The translations under genes were made by a program, and so were the position numbers. Under the pieces are notes generated by a model. It saw only the letters and a program-made list of their open reading frames with translations, made no database searches and was not told the origin of the DNA. Shown piece after piece: positions 1 through 9,238 of a stretch of 41,581 nt of DNA (positions within the stretch are counted from its first letter, which is position 1; each line of letters opens with the position of its first letter). The stretch is from Clostridiaceae bacterium (GTDB lineage: Bacteria > Bacillota > Clostridia > Acetivibrionales > DUMB01). The DNA is taken from assembly GCA_012840085.1 (NCBI GenBank), contig DUMB01000065.1, positions 1-41,581 of the forward strand, read 5' to 3'.

Positions 1-223
1 TTACAGTATATGTTCCCGCACTTCCACCTGCATTATTAATTGTAAAGGAGCCTGAGAGAGCCTTCATTCTTATAGTCAGTTGTCTGTTTGCAAGATTGGT
101 TTCGTAACTCTGAAAACATCCTGTAGTAGTCACAGTTGCAGCATATACATTCGCAGGTATATATATGCAGAAAATCAATGAAAGCAAGCATATAAATGCT
201 AAAATACGTCTTGAAATTTTCAT
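1..223 (-). CDS. Secreted protein of unknown function, N-terminal part only
   Basis: An open frame starts at the ATG at 223 and runs off the left edge of the window, giving 74 codons. A strong ribosome binding site (TAAGGAGGTC on the minus strand, 231-240) lies 7 bases upstream. The product begins MKISRRILAFICLLSLIF, then a short hydrophobic stretch ending IPANVYAA, which is a classical Sec signal peptide with a likely cleavage after AYA/VYA-type residues near position 28. The mature part visible is rich in Thr, Asn, Gly and Ser and contains one Cys. I do not recognise the family. It could be a small extracellular or cell-surface protein; the C-terminus is needed to say more. The frame is too short here to be conspicuous in ORF scans. 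Confidence 0.75.
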   Translation of the reverse strand, partial: MKISRRILAFICLLSLIFCIYIPANVYAATVTTTGCFQSYETNLANRQLTIRMKALSGSFTINNAGGSAGTYTV

Positions 224-823
224 GTAATAAGACCTCCTTAAATTTTTACTGTTATTTCTTTGATTTCTTCTGTCACTGCAACACCATCATCTTCTATAAT
301 AATCTTTGCAACTCAATTGTCATGTCTTTCAGAAAAACTTGTACCCCCTTTCATAACTTAATATCAATGAGTTACAAAGCGGGTGTTTGTGCTGATTCTC
401 AAGCTGCCGCAAGTCTTAGATGCTAATATTTACTCTGTTTTGCACCATAGCCGTTACTTTGAAGATTAGTTTGCATTATGTCTTGTATTAGCGTCATTAT
501 TTTAGCAGATTGCGCTGGAGTCACTAGTCATTAACTAATGCTATTGATCAGTAAATTATGAAGGTCTCTTTCAGATAGTCATTGCTATTTGTTTGAAATC
601 AGAATAAACAGGTAATCTTTTAATCTGAAATGTAACCTTAAAATTCCATACCGCTGCATTAATAAGCATTATTCTTAAATCTCCTCCTCACAAAATACAA
701 TATCATTATTTTTATCTTTTTATTATTTATTATCTATGTTTTATATTAATTAACTCCCCTTATCCTGTTTGTTGTGGTTTTAATGTATGTCCAGGGAACA
801 TGTTGACTCCTGAAGATATCAAA

Positions 824-891
824 TATCTTAGATATCAGGTATCTTAGATATCAGGCGGGTCTTACATTTCAGAATTCTTACGTTTCAGAAT
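824..891. repeat. Four tandem copies of a degenerate 16-bp unit
   Basis: The unit TATCTTAGATATCAGG occurs twice in perfect tandem (824-839 and 840-855). It is followed by two further 16-bp units, TCTTACATTTCAGAAT (860-875) and TCTTACGTTTCAGAAT (876-891), which differ from each other at one base. All four share TCTTA followed by TTTCAG or ATATCAG, and their TCTTA starts lie at 826, 842, 860 and 876. This is seen directly in the sequence; any role as an operator array is inference. Confidence 0.8.
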
Positions 892-965
892 AATGAAAGT
901 GCAAAAAAATAAAAGCATATGCGTAAGCTGTACTAGTTTTTATATCAAACCATTGCTTATTCTAT

Positions 966-1042
966 GCTCCAATTCTGCTGTTCTTATTTAATGCTACAGT
1001 TCTGATTTTTAATTTCTGCTATTAAGTGCTCCAATTCTGCTG
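966..1042. repeat. 15-bp direct repeat GCTCCAATTCTGCTG, two copies
   Basis: Perfect copies lie at 966-980 and 1028-1042, 62 bp apart, with partial TTCTGCT copies between and after them. The region is non-coding. Function unknown. Confidence 0.6.
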
Positions 1043-1194
1043 CTAATAGTAGTTCTACATAGTATTCAGTTTTCAAGTTTCAAAAATCCATTTATTAACA
1101 GTTGTCCGGCTCTTATTTGTGTGATAATTTTATGTATAGTGGCAGCAATATGATTTTATAGCCGGGCCAGAACTTATAAAAAGGTTTAAAATAT

Positions 1195-1254
1195 AAAGCA
1201 TAGCTTATTATGTTTTTAAAAAACTAATGTTCAATAACATTTAAGCTATGCTTT
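1195..1254 (-). terminator. Inverted repeat downstream of the AraC-type gene, probable terminator
   Basis: Perfect 13-bp arms AAAGCATAGCTTA (1195-1207) and TAAGCTATGCTTT (1242-1254) enclose a 34-nt loop that itself contains a small AATGTT/AACATT hairpin. On the minus strand it lies about 65 bases after the stop codon of the regulator gene and is followed by an AT-rich stretch, but not by a clean U-run. A terminator is the simplest reading. Confidence 0.45.
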
Positions 1255-1318
1255 CTTACATTAATTTAATTCAATGAATAAAATATTTAAAGAGAAATTT
1301 ATTCGATTCAAAGGAAAA

Positions 1319-2776
1319 TTATCCGAATTTTTTCAAACACGAAATCTCTTCAATGTATCTTCCGGGGGTAATACCAAATGTTTTTTTAAAACATTTTCCA
1401 AAATAATTGGCATCTGCATAACCTACCATGACGGAAATGTCTGAAACATTGTCGTGTCCTTCTTCAATAAGTTTTTTAGCCTTATTCATTCTGATTTCCG
1501 TTATAAAGTTGTTAATGGTTTTTCCCATCTCTTTTTTGAAAAGGACACATAGGTAGCTTCGTCCTACATAAACACTTTTTGCAATTTGATCAATTTTAAG
1601 ATTTGGGTTGCTGTAGTTCTCTTCTATATATTTTTGAGCGTCTGTCACTGCCTTTGAAAAGCATATTTCTGCCTTCGAATATCCGGTACTCATTGCCTTA
1701 AGGAATATTTCCTTTATGAGCTCTTCCATCTCTTCAATGGTTTTTCTCTTCATAATCTCTTTCAATATATAAAAATCATCGCCAAATACACTTTTTATAT
1801 CCCTGTCAGTCTCAGCCAAAAATTCAAAACATGTAGAAGCTATTTCAGAACACTTTATTACAATATAATCAATGGATATATCTGAATGCCTGATATCCTC
1901 AAAAACTGAGTGAATAATTCTATTCACTTCATTTATATTATTCATACGCGTTGCCATAAGAAGCCGGCGTTTCTGCTCTATAGCAAATATGCCTGTTAAG
2001 TTTTTTTCTGTTGTATTGATGTTTTCATACCGCACAATATTGTTTCCAGCCGATAGAATACTGTCTTTTAATGCCTGCAAAGCTTCGTTGTATGATTTTG
2101 CTAAAAATTTGTTTCCTATATGGACTTCACTAACACCGATATATGGACTTAATTTTAAGTATTTTTTTACAAAGACCGATATTCTTTCACATATATCCAA
2201 TAAATCTGTATTATCTTCCTTTCCATCCTGCTTGACATTAGCTATTACGCAAATCCTGCCACAATTGTCTCTGCAGCTTTCAAAGTTTAAAGCACCATTG
2301 AATATTTCATTGACTACGTTTAAAACAGCAAAAGACCACATCTGTTTCTCATCTTCACTCCATCTGTATCCCTGCTTTTCGCACAATTCTATAACTACAG
2401 TCTGATAGAGTTTGGTATCCAGGTCCACCCTGAAAGTATTTCCTAAATTTTTAAACACTTCGTTTGCAAATATTCTTACACCACATAATAAATTGCTTAA
2501 AACCATTTCCTTCAGTAAAGGTTTGATAAAAGTGACCTGATTCTTTAATTCCTCAATTCCGCTTTCCCTGTCCTCTATTCCGGATTTTGCATCATCAATT
2601 ACGGGGATGCTGTTATCCATAAAAGCAATATCAGGGTTGAATTTACTGAAGCCTTTAAAGGATTCAAGTTCATCCTGAATCTCATAATAAACCTTGTCAA
2701 ATTTATTCGTCGAAATTGATTTACTTAACTCCTCTTTGAATAAACTCTTATCTTTCACTGTTGCTGTGCTATACAT
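1319..2776 (-). CDS. AraC-type regulator with a decayed receiver domain (YesN-like)
   Basis: A 485-aa protein whose last 100 residues or so form an AraC/XylS double helix-turn-helix (QKYIEENYSNPNLKIDQIAK, then GYADANYFGKCFKKTFGITP). The middle, near residues 90-270, resembles the degenerate GGDEF-like segment of YesN response regulators. Residues 1-62 align by eye with the first half of a receiver domain, and MD54 followed by IPVIDD sits where the phosphoacceptor Asp normally lies. However, the acidic pair near residue 9 reads VKDKS, and the second half of the receiver fold (the conserved Thr/Ser and Lys) is absent: residue 62 leads almost directly into the linker. It therefore probably acts without phosphorylation. 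The gene is last in the ABC-importer locus, 35 bp after the binding-protein gene, and probably controls that locus. No sensor kinase is seen nearby. Confidence 0.85.
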   Translation of the reverse strand: MYSTATVKDKSLFKEELSKSISTNKFDKVYYEIQDELESFKGFSKFNPDIAFMDNSIPVIDDAKSGIEDRESGIEELKNQVTFIKPLLKEMVLSNLLCGVRIFANEVFKNLGNTFRVDLDTKLYQTVVIELCEKQGYRWSEDEKQMWSFAVLNVVNEIFNGALNFESCRDNCGRICVIANVKQDGKEDNTDLLDICERISVFVKKYLKLSPYIGVSEVHIGNKFLAKSYNEALQALKDSILSAGNNIVRYENINTTEKNLTGIFAIEQKRRLLMATRMNNINEVNRIIHSVFEDIRHSDISIDYIVIKCSEIASTCFEFLAETDRDIKSVFGDDFYILKEIMKRKTIEEMEELIKEIFLKAMSTGYSKAEICFSKAVTDAQKYIEENYSNPNLKIDQIAKSVYVGRSYLCVLFKKEMGKTINNFITEIRMNKAKKLIEEGHDNVSDISVMVGYADANYFGKCFKKTFGITPGRYIEEISCLKKFG

Positions 2777-2811
2777 ATTACATCATCCCCAATATAATAA
2801 TTTTATATGAA

Positions 2812-4380
2812 TTAATTATATTGTTCCTCGCTGTTCTTTTCCCTGGAAGCCAGCCATTCATCAACCTGTCTTTGCATCTCTTCAATAATTTTTTCAGCAC
2901 CGGCAGCATCCAGTTTATCAAGAAACTCCTGATACTGTTCATCTGTTATGGCACCTATTTCTATTGCTCTATAGTACTCATCGTATACTGCCTGGCACTT
3001 ACCAACCTCAGCTTTTACAGGTTCTGAATTAAATGTAAAGCCAAGCAATGGCGACCTATCCGCAGTTTCATTCATTTCTTTAACTTGATCCCATATATTT
3101 TTTGGGAGACCTTTTGCAGGAATTCCTGTAAACATACACGCGTGCATCCATGAAACATTCGGGTTATACTGTTGCTGCTCTGGACCTTGAACCATGAAAC
3201 CGTCTTCAACATCCCAGTGTTTACCTTTTATTCCATAATTCAAAGTCATGTATAAGTCCGTATCTGTATTGATTTCCTCCAGGTACATCATCGCTCTCTC
3301 AGGGTTTTTTGAATTTCTGGATATAGCCGTCAAAGATGAAATCACACCACCTGTTGTGGCAATAGGCTTTCCTGAGGGAACAACGAGTGAATGGAAGCCA
3401 TAACCTAATGAACTTATTCCTTCAAGATACGGTGTGTATGCACCGCCTACGCCTATAACAAATTTACGAGCCCTGTCATCAATTGGGTCATCAACTTTTC
3501 TTGTTATTCTTACATCTGCAGCTTGCCAGCCTTTTTTATTCCAATCCTGTAAAAGTTTAACCAGGTCTCTGTAACGTTTTGAGTCTTTGAACTGGTTAAT
3601 TACTTTTGTATTACCGGCATCTACGTCAATTGCTCCGGGAGTATTTGAGCCAACCAGTGTATCAAGTCTGCAGTACTCACTCATATCACTTAATAGTACG
3701 TGTGTATAAGAACCGGGAACATCATTAATAGCTTTTTCTATATATGGTTCAAGGCTTCTCAAATCATTTGGTTTTGTCTCAGCTTTCAAGTCAAATTTAT
3801 GCCTTTTTAACTTTTCCTCTTCTGAAGCAACCGCCGCACACCTAACCATTATTTGATAGTTAATCACCCCATATATCTTTCCTCTGACCCTTGAAATATC
3901 CCAGTATTGCATAGGAACCTGGGCAAAAGTCTTGGGAGCATATTCAACAAGTAGATCATCCAGTGGGAGATATGCACCTTTTGATGCGTTTTGTATATAG
4001 CTGTTCATCCAATTGGAAGTAAAGCAAAGATCATATTCTTCACCTGATGCATCCAGCATCTGTATCTTGTTTGCATAATCAGCCCAAACTGTTCCTTTAA
4101 AATCAATGGTAGCATTTATTCTTTCTTTTAACTTTTTGTTGAACTCATCATAAACTTCGTCCTGACCAGGTTGAATATTATGAGGAAAATAATAAGTAAG
4201 CGTTACATACGGTAAGCCATTATGCAATGATTCTCCTTCACCATTTGCTTGAGCTGTTTCCTTATCTGTCGCTAGTAGCTTTTCTCCATTTTTATAGACG
4301 CAACTGGTTAGTGTCAAAGCAGGTCCTATTATTATAATTGATGCAATTAAAAGTGCCAGAGCTTTCCTAGAACTTGACAT
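2812..4380 (-). CDS. Extracellular sugar-binding lipoprotein of an ABC importer
   Basis: A 522-aa solute-binding protein of the large LplA/YtcQ type (COG1653-like), expected to capture oligosaccharides outside the membrane. It starts MSSSRKALALLIASIIIIG and has a lipobox ending LTSC, so it should be cleaved and lipidated at that Cys. The body shows the usual features of this family, including the FTSNWMNSYIQNASKGAYLP segment and the NPERAMMYLEEI hinge region. An in-frame TTG lies 9 bases upstream (4389), but the site AAGGAGGG is only 3 bases from it, so the ATG at 4380 is preferred. It follows two permease genes in the same orientation. Substrate cannot be read from sequence; related systems in Bacillus handle pectin-derived or other plant oligosaccharides. 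Confidence 0.88.
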   Translation of the reverse strand: MSSSRKALALLIASIIIIGPALTLTSCVYKNGEKLLATDKETAQANGEGESLHNGLPYVTLTYYFPHNIQPGQDEVYDEFNKKLKERINATIDFKGTVWADYANKIQMLDASGEEYDLCFTSNWMNSYIQNASKGAYLPLDDLLVEYAPKTFAQVPMQYWDISRVRGKIYGVINYQIMVRCAAVASEEEKLKRHKFDLKAETKPNDLRSLEPYIEKAINDVPGSYTHVLLSDMSEYCRLDTLVGSNTPGAIDVDAGNTKVINQFKDSKRYRDLVKLLQDWNKKGWQAADVRITRKVDDPIDDRARKFVIGVGGAYTPYLEGISSLGYGFHSLVVPSGKPIATTGGVISSLTAISRNSKNPERAMMYLEEINTDTDLYMTLNYGIKGKHWDVEDGFMVQGPEQQQYNPNVSWMHACMFTGIPAKGLPKNIWDQVKEMNETADRSPLLGFTFNSEPVKAEVGKCQAVYDEYYRAIEIGAITDEQYQEFLDKLDAAGAEKIIEEMQRQVDEWLASREKNSEEQYN

Positions 4381-4526
4381 GTAATCCAATACCCTCCTTC
4401 TCTAACCCCTTTATTCTTGTTAATTATGAATAGACATTCATTCTTTTTAATTATAGCAGCAAATTAGTATTTATTTGTTGGTACATAGAATATATTACAT
4501 ACACAATTGCACAATAGCAGTTCTTG

Positions 4527-5408
4527 TTAATTCTTAAGCATTCCCATAGTAAGACCCTTAGCAAAATATTCTTGGAAAAATGGGAATACACACAACATAG
4601 GCCCGGCAGCTAGTACTGCCATAGCCATCCTTGAAGACTCTCTTGGCATATCCGTTGAGCCTATCGTTGAAGGTATTAAATATGAATTTGTCAAAAATTG
4701 GATATCGCCCATTATTATATAAAGCATCGAATGTAGAGGGATCATACCGTCTTTTTCTATGAATAGAAGGCTTAACCACCAGTCGTTCCAATATTGCAAT
4801 AATATAAAAAGTCCAATCGCTGCCAAACCTGATTTTGACAGGGGTAATACTACCATAAAATATATTTTGAATTCGTTTGCCCCATCTATCTTGCATGACT
4901 CTATAAGCTCTATAGGTATCTTTCGCATAAATGTCCTGAGTACCAAAATAAACCAGGGTCCGGCAAGGTATGGCAGTATAAGTACCCATATACTATCCTT
5001 TAAACCCAAGTACTTTGCGATAAGCATATACCACGGTACTAAACCTCCATTAAAAAGCATTATAAAAAAGACATAGAAACTTAATTGCTTTCTTAACTTA
5101 AAGTCATGTCGTGATAATGAATATGCTATACCCGATACGATAAATATGCTTAGTGCCGTCCCCAAAGCACAAACAATAAAGGAAATTTTATATGCATTTA
5201 ATATCATCATAGGTTTTTTAAGTACAAAAGCGTATCCCGAAAGGTCAATCTGATGAGGAATTAATCTATAACCCTTTAACGCAATATCCATTTCATTGGA
5301 AAACGATATTGAGATTATTGCTATCAGTGGTAAAATACATGTAAAACTGAATATAATAAATATCGTATAAATTACTAATTTTTCTATAAGGCTGGCTTTC
5401 AATATCAT
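4527..5408 (-). CDS. ABC sugar importer, inner-membrane permease (LplC/MalG-like)
   Basis: A 293-aa integral membrane protein with about six hydrophobic segments. The first spans roughly residues 10-32 and the last lies near the C-terminus, which ends AKGLTMGMLKN as is typical of carbohydrate permeases of the MalG side. The cytoplasmic EAA loop, which contacts the ATPase, is visible as ESCKIDGANEFKIYFMVVLP. The gene starts about 14 bases after the partner permease stop. GTG (5411), ATG (5408) and TTG (5402) are all possible starts; ATG is chosen, although the AGG-rich site is closer to ideal spacing for the TTG. It would form the translocation channel with the next permease for substrate delivered by the lipoprotein at 2812-4380. 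Confidence 0.9.
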   Translation of the reverse strand: MILKASLIEKLVIYTIFIIFSFTCILPLIAIISISFSNEMDIALKGYRLIPHQIDLSGYAFVLKKPMMILNAYKISFIVCALGTALSIFIVSGIAYSLSRHDFKLRKQLSFYVFFIMLFNGGLVPWYMLIAKYLGLKDSIWVLILPYLAGPWFILVLRTFMRKIPIELIESCKIDGANEFKIYFMVVLPLSKSGLAAIGLFILLQYWNDWWLSLLFIEKDGMIPLHSMLYIIMGDIQFLTNSYLIPSTIGSTDMPRESSRMAMAVLAAGPMLCVFPFFQEYFAKGLTMGMLKN

Positions 5409-5422
5409 CACCTCATCATCAC

Positions 5423-6388
5423 TTAAAAAATACCATACTCTGGATATATCTTCTTTATTGTGTAATTACTGCCCAACACCAAAAGAAAGCCTATAAAGGA
5501 TTGGTAGAGTCCTGCAGCAGTAGCCATGCCAGCATCTCCACTAGATCTATATATTCTGAATACATATGTGTCTATAACTTGAGTCACCGAATATAATTGC
5601 CCATTTTGCATCGGCACTGAGTAAAATAATCCAAAATCACTATAAAAAATTCTACCTATCGCAAGCAACGTTATAATCACAATCAACGGTGTCAAAAGCG
5701 GAAGAGTAATAAACCTTATAGTTTGTAATCTTGACGCACCATCTATTGCAGCGGCTTCATAGTATTTATCTGATATACTAATTATTCCCGAATAAAAAAT
5801 AATAGTATAATAACCCAGGTACTTCCATATGTATAGCAGGGTGAGGAATACAGGCCAATAAGATGGATTCGCATAAAAGTCCGAAATATTTATACCATGA
5901 TTCTTTAATACGTTAGTAATAGTACCTAATGGGGAAAATAATGCATACGTCATATATGATACAATCACCCATGAGAAAAAATATGGAAGAAAAAATATTG
6001 TTTGAAATATTTTGATTACATACCTTTTTGTGATCTCGTTCAACATTACAGCGAATGAAACTGCAATTATAGTGCCGAAAAAGATAAAAGCAGCATTGTA
6101 AAGCAATGTATTGCGTGTTACACTAATTGCATCATTGGATGTAAAAAAGAATTTAAAATTTTCAAACCCCACCCAGGGACTTTTAAATATACCGTCTCTA
6201 TAATTCACATTTTTGAAAGCAATAAACACACCACCTATAGGTATATAATTAAAAATAAATATAACCAAAATTGCTGGTGTAGCAAGAATTAGCAATTGAA
6301 AATCTTTGATTGTAAAACTATTTCGTTTTTTCTTATTGTGCTGAATTTGTTTTCCCGTCCCAAACCGGATTCGTGTTGAAACTTTCAT
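5423..6388 (-). CDS. ABC sugar importer, inner-membrane permease (LplB/MalF-like)
   Basis: A 321-aa permease of the COG4209 type, with about six transmembrane segments after a basic N-terminal tail (residues 1-28, rich in Lys and Arg). The EAA loop reads EAAAIDGASRLQTIRFITLP. It is the first gene of the transport trio (permease, permease, binding protein), with a good ribosome binding site (AAGGAAGTG) 7 bases before its ATG. No ATP-binding subunit is encoded in the window. Importers of this family often borrow a shared MsmX/MsmK-like ATPase encoded elsewhere, so its absence here is expected rather than proof of a defect. Confidence 0.9.
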   Translation of the reverse strand: MKVSTRIRFGTGKQIQHNKKKRNSFTIKDFQLLILATPAILVIFIFNYIPIGGVFIAFKNVNYRDGIFKSPWVGFENFKFFFTSNDAISVTRNTLLYNAAFIFFGTIIAVSFAVMLNEITKRYVIKIFQTIFFLPYFFSWVIVSYMTYALFSPLGTITNVLKNHGINISDFYANPSYWPVFLTLLYIWKYLGYYTIIFYSGIISISDKYYEAAAIDGASRLQTIRFITLPLLTPLIVIITLLAIGRIFYSDFGLFYSVPMQNGQLYSVTQVIDTYVFRIYRSSGDAGMATAAGLYQSFIGFLLVLGSNYTIKKIYPEYGIF

Positions 6389-6712
6389 TTGATGCCACTT
6401 CCTTTTTGCGTATGTTAGGACGTACCAGTGTAATATTTATTACACATTACCTCAAAACTCCCTTGTAATTACTGAACTTAATTGTAGATTCAGATAAAAA
6501 TAATATCAATTTCTTGTTTAAAAAAACTGTTCTTATTCCTATAAAATTAGTGTTCTCTTTTTGTACTACATTCTAATTTCTAAAATTATGTCATTAAATG
6601 GTTTTGATTTAGACTTGTTACATAAATATAGCAATTAGTTTTGTATCTTATTACAGACATGAAAAAAAATAACAGGAAGAATAAAGATGGGAAATAAAAA
6701 ATTAATCTATTA
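6389..6712 (-). promoter_or_regulatory. Spacer upstream of the permease operon with a 7-bp-arm inverted repeat
   Basis: This 324-bp gap separates the membrane-bound AraC regulator from the first permease gene. It contains GTGTAATATTTATTACAC (6428-6445), arms of 7 bp around a 4-base centre, about 40 bases before the permease start. That is a sensible place for an operator bound by one of the two flanking AraC proteins. I saw no clear sigma-A promoter and nothing else recognisable. Confidence 0.35.
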
Positions 6713-8956
6713 TTAAATTTGTTTCCCTTGTCTAAACTGATTTGGGGTAACACCGTACAATTTTTTAAATAGCGTATAAAAGTGGCTCCTGCTTAAAAAC
6801 CCTGACTTTTCCATTACTTTATCAATAGGCTCCTTAGTTGCTAAAAGCAATTCTTTTGCCTTTTCCATTCTAATATTATTTATATAATCATTAATAGATA
6901 TCAACTTATTCTTTTTAAATAAGCGGCTAAGATATGATGGGGAAATGTCAACTAATTCCGCCAGCCTTTCCAAAGATAGATTTGCATTTATATATTCTCG
7001 TTCAATTATATTAATAACCTCTTCTATGATTTTGTCATATTTAGATTCCTTTTTTAGTTCTATTTGCTCGGAAATATCATCAAAGAGTTTAAAGAACATA
7101 GCTTGTACTTCGTATATAGTTTCAGTTTTACGATACTTTGTTAAGAATGTATCAAAATTATAATCAATTTCAATCTCATTGTTCCTATGAAGTATGTCTA
7201 TAGAATTGTTTATTGAAATTAATAACCTTAAAACCGTTGTATTAATAACAGATTGTCCGTAATTTAATGAATTCTGAATAATCTTACTTAACATTTCCTT
7301 GGTTTCATCCATGTGACCAAGCATCAGAGAATCAATCATTGATTTTTCTGAATCAATAGGATACTTATAATCATCTGCGTTAAGTATTGTTATGTTTTCA
7401 GGATATATTACACATTGGCGCCCAAGTATATATCTGTAATATGACAGCTCTAAAGCTGTTAAATAATGTTTGTTAAGCAAATGTACACCTGTAAATACTT
7501 CTCCGACAGTAATAGAAATGGAAAACTGAAGGTATTGCTTTACACTTTCTTGTATTTCATTAATAAGATTACTTAGAAAGTTATTTCTTGAAGGCAGCAG
7601 ATCATCTTCATAATTGAGTAATACTATTATATAATCCTCCCCTATATCTATACATTCGTTTTGATATCTTTTTGAAAATATTTCAGAGATTATATTCATA
7701 CTCCCGAATTTCAGAATCTTTCTGTCATCAAGATTATACTCATTACAGAATTTTGAATAATTATCTATTCTGATTACAATCAATAATAACCTGGAAAGTG
7801 GATCCAGATTTACTTTCAGGTCGGTGAATTTTTTCTCAATATTATCTGTGGTACAGGTAGAAGATTTTACAAGGCTTGCCAGGAATTCTTGTTTCTTATT
7901 GTAATATATGCTTTTTCTTTCCAACTCGAGAGCGCTCATATTAATCAATGTTGTTCTTACAGGTATATACAGTCTTCTTGAAATGTAAAGAGAAAGCGTA
8001 ATTCCTATAAATAATATAATAACTACAAAAATATAGGCATTAACCTTCATCATATCAATTTTTTCAGTAATGTGGCTATACGGGATAATGGATATAAATT
8101 TCCAGTCCAGCACATCTGCCGACACATAAGTTATAAAAGAATCGACATTGTCAACTTCAGCCCTGAAACTTCCGCTTTTCTTTTCAGACTTCAATATATC
8201 CCTGATGTATTTCTGATTGGACATATCATGCAGCATAGGGTATTTCTCATCTTCTGTAATCAGCATACCATTGCTGTCTATTATAAAAATTCTTTTGTCG
8301 TTTCCGCTACTGAAACTATTTATGCTATCCCTCATCGAACTTTCATAAATATTCAGAATGATAGCCTCGCTTATTTTTCCGCTCTGCATTTGCGAATCAT
8401 AAAAGAGGTAGGAATATACATTAACAAATCCGCCCTTGCCGTCATTCTGTAACCCCGTCAGGTCAGGTATTCTTCTGGGAACTACCGAATTGCTTTTGTA
8501 TGTCTGCATATCCCCTAAGATGCTGACTATGCCTGCATCAGGAAATGATGATTTGGGATAAACGAAATTTATGCTTGGAGATACATAGAATTTTTCGCTG
8601 TTATAAATCTGTACAGAATAAACAAATGGATTGATATTCCTAAACGCGGATAGCTTGTTTAAATATCTTATGTACTCTATATCTTCAATGTCAGAATAAA
8701 ACAAATCACTGGTTGATTCATCGAAATATATGGTTTTTGCCAGCGATCTTGCAGTTTCAAACATTACCGATGCACTTCGGCTGATACTTCGCAGGTCAGA
8801 TTCCATAAAATTATATTCCATGTCGAGAACAATTTTTTCAAAGTTGATATATAGACCTATCGACAGAAATATAATTAAAAAAATAATACATATCAAAAAA
8901 GGTAGAAAAATATTAATAAATAATTGAGTTGGGCTCCTATATACTAGTTTTTTCAT
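6713..8956 (-). CDS. Membrane-anchored AraC-type sensor-regulator
   Basis: A 747-aa one-component regulator. A short cytoplasmic tail leads into a first transmembrane helix (about residues 10-36, FLICIIFLIIFLSIG), an extracellular Cache-like sensing region of roughly 260 residues, and a second transmembrane helix near residues 300-320 (FVVIILFIGITLSL). A linker and degenerate GGDEF-like segment follow. The C-terminus is an AraC double helix-turn-helix (ANLSLERLAELVDISPSYLS; SRSHFYTLFKKLYGVTPNQF). Such proteins sense an extracellular ligand or a binding protein and regulate adjacent sugar importers. The start at 8956 is chosen because AAGGGAG lies 9 bases upstream; a longer in-frame start at 8995 lacks a site. 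It sits just upstream of the permease operon and is probably its activator. Confidence 0.88.
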   Translation of the reverse strand: MKKLVYRSPTQLFINIFLPFLICIIFLIIFLSIGLYINFEKIVLDMEYNFMESDLRSISRSASVMFETARSLAKTIYFDESTSDLFYSDIEDIEYIRYLNKLSAFRNINPFVYSVQIYNSEKFYVSPSINFVYPKSSFPDAGIVSILGDMQTYKSNSVVPRRIPDLTGLQNDGKGGFVNVYSYLFYDSQMQSGKISEAIILNIYESSMRDSINSFSSGNDKRIFIIDSNGMLITEDEKYPMLHDMSNQKYIRDILKSEKKSGSFRAEVDNVDSFITYVSADVLDWKFISIIPYSHITEKIDMMKVNAYIFVVIILFIGITLSLYISRRLYIPVRTTLINMSALELERKSIYYNKKQEFLASLVKSSTCTTDNIEKKFTDLKVNLDPLSRLLLIVIRIDNYSKFCNEYNLDDRKILKFGSMNIISEIFSKRYQNECIDIGEDYIIVLLNYEDDLLPSRNNFLSNLINEIQESVKQYLQFSISITVGEVFTGVHLLNKHYLTALELSYYRYILGRQCVIYPENITILNADDYKYPIDSEKSMIDSLMLGHMDETKEMLSKIIQNSLNYGQSVINTTVLRLLISINNSIDILHRNNEIEIDYNFDTFLTKYRKTETIYEVQAMFFKLFDDISEQIELKKESKYDKIIEEVINIIEREYINANLSLERLAELVDISPSYLSRLFKKNKLISINDYINNIRMEKAKELLLATKEPIDKVMEKSGFLSRSHFYTLFKKLYGVTPNQFRQGKQI

Positions 8957-9001
8957 ATCATTTATCTCCCTTAAGCAGAACAAGTGATGAGACAAAATAT
9001 T

Positions 9002-9039
9002 ATAAAATATTTAATATTTCATAAAATATTTAATATTTC
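9002..9039. repeat. Perfect tandem duplication of a 19-bp AT-rich unit
   Basis: ATAAAATATTTAATATTTC occurs twice without interruption (9002-9020 and 9021-9039), 46 bases upstream of the AraC sensor start. It is probably a slippage duplication, and may alter the promoter of that gene. Confidence 0.8.
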
Positions 9040-9238
9040 AAATCCTGGTATGAATACAATTAGAAACTCAATTCATTTTCCTGTATGTTACAGCAATACA
9101 ATTAACAAAACAGCTATATAAAATATTATACAAATAAGCAACTTATGTCAAGCTGGTTTACTGCTGCATTAACTGGCGTCTTTATTCATTCTGCTGCTTT
9201 TTGCATTAAGGTTAAAGTCGCGTAATCACTGTGTTTTG

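Larger units (their letters stand above)
224..1318. other. Long gene-free stretch upstream of the secreted protein
   Basis: About 1.1 kb without a convincing gene on either strand. It holds two back-to-back sets of 16-bp tandem repeats (824-891), a 15-bp direct repeat (966-980 and 1028-1042) and a 13-bp inverted repeat (1195-1254). I could not find a clean -10/-35 pair for the secreted gene. The part nearest that gene (about 330-480) contains several small hairpins and may be a structured 5' leader, but it matches no riboswitch class I can recall with confidence. Confidence 0.5.

Noticed and set aside
196..426. 76-aa plus-strand frame rich in Cys and Phe
   Set aside because: It overlaps the signal-peptide gene start on the other strand, has no ribosome binding site, and its composition is that of AT-rich non-coding DNA.
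330..480. Possible cyclic-di-GMP or other riboswitch upstream of the secreted protein
   Set aside because: A GCAAAC and a few paired segments are present on the minus strand, but the conserved core, GNRA loop and receptor of class I c-di-GMP RNAs could not be aligned.
2777..2811. Separate transcription unit for the last AraC gene
   Set aside because: Only 35 bp separate it from the binding-protein gene and no terminator or promoter is visible there, so it is treated as part of the same operon.
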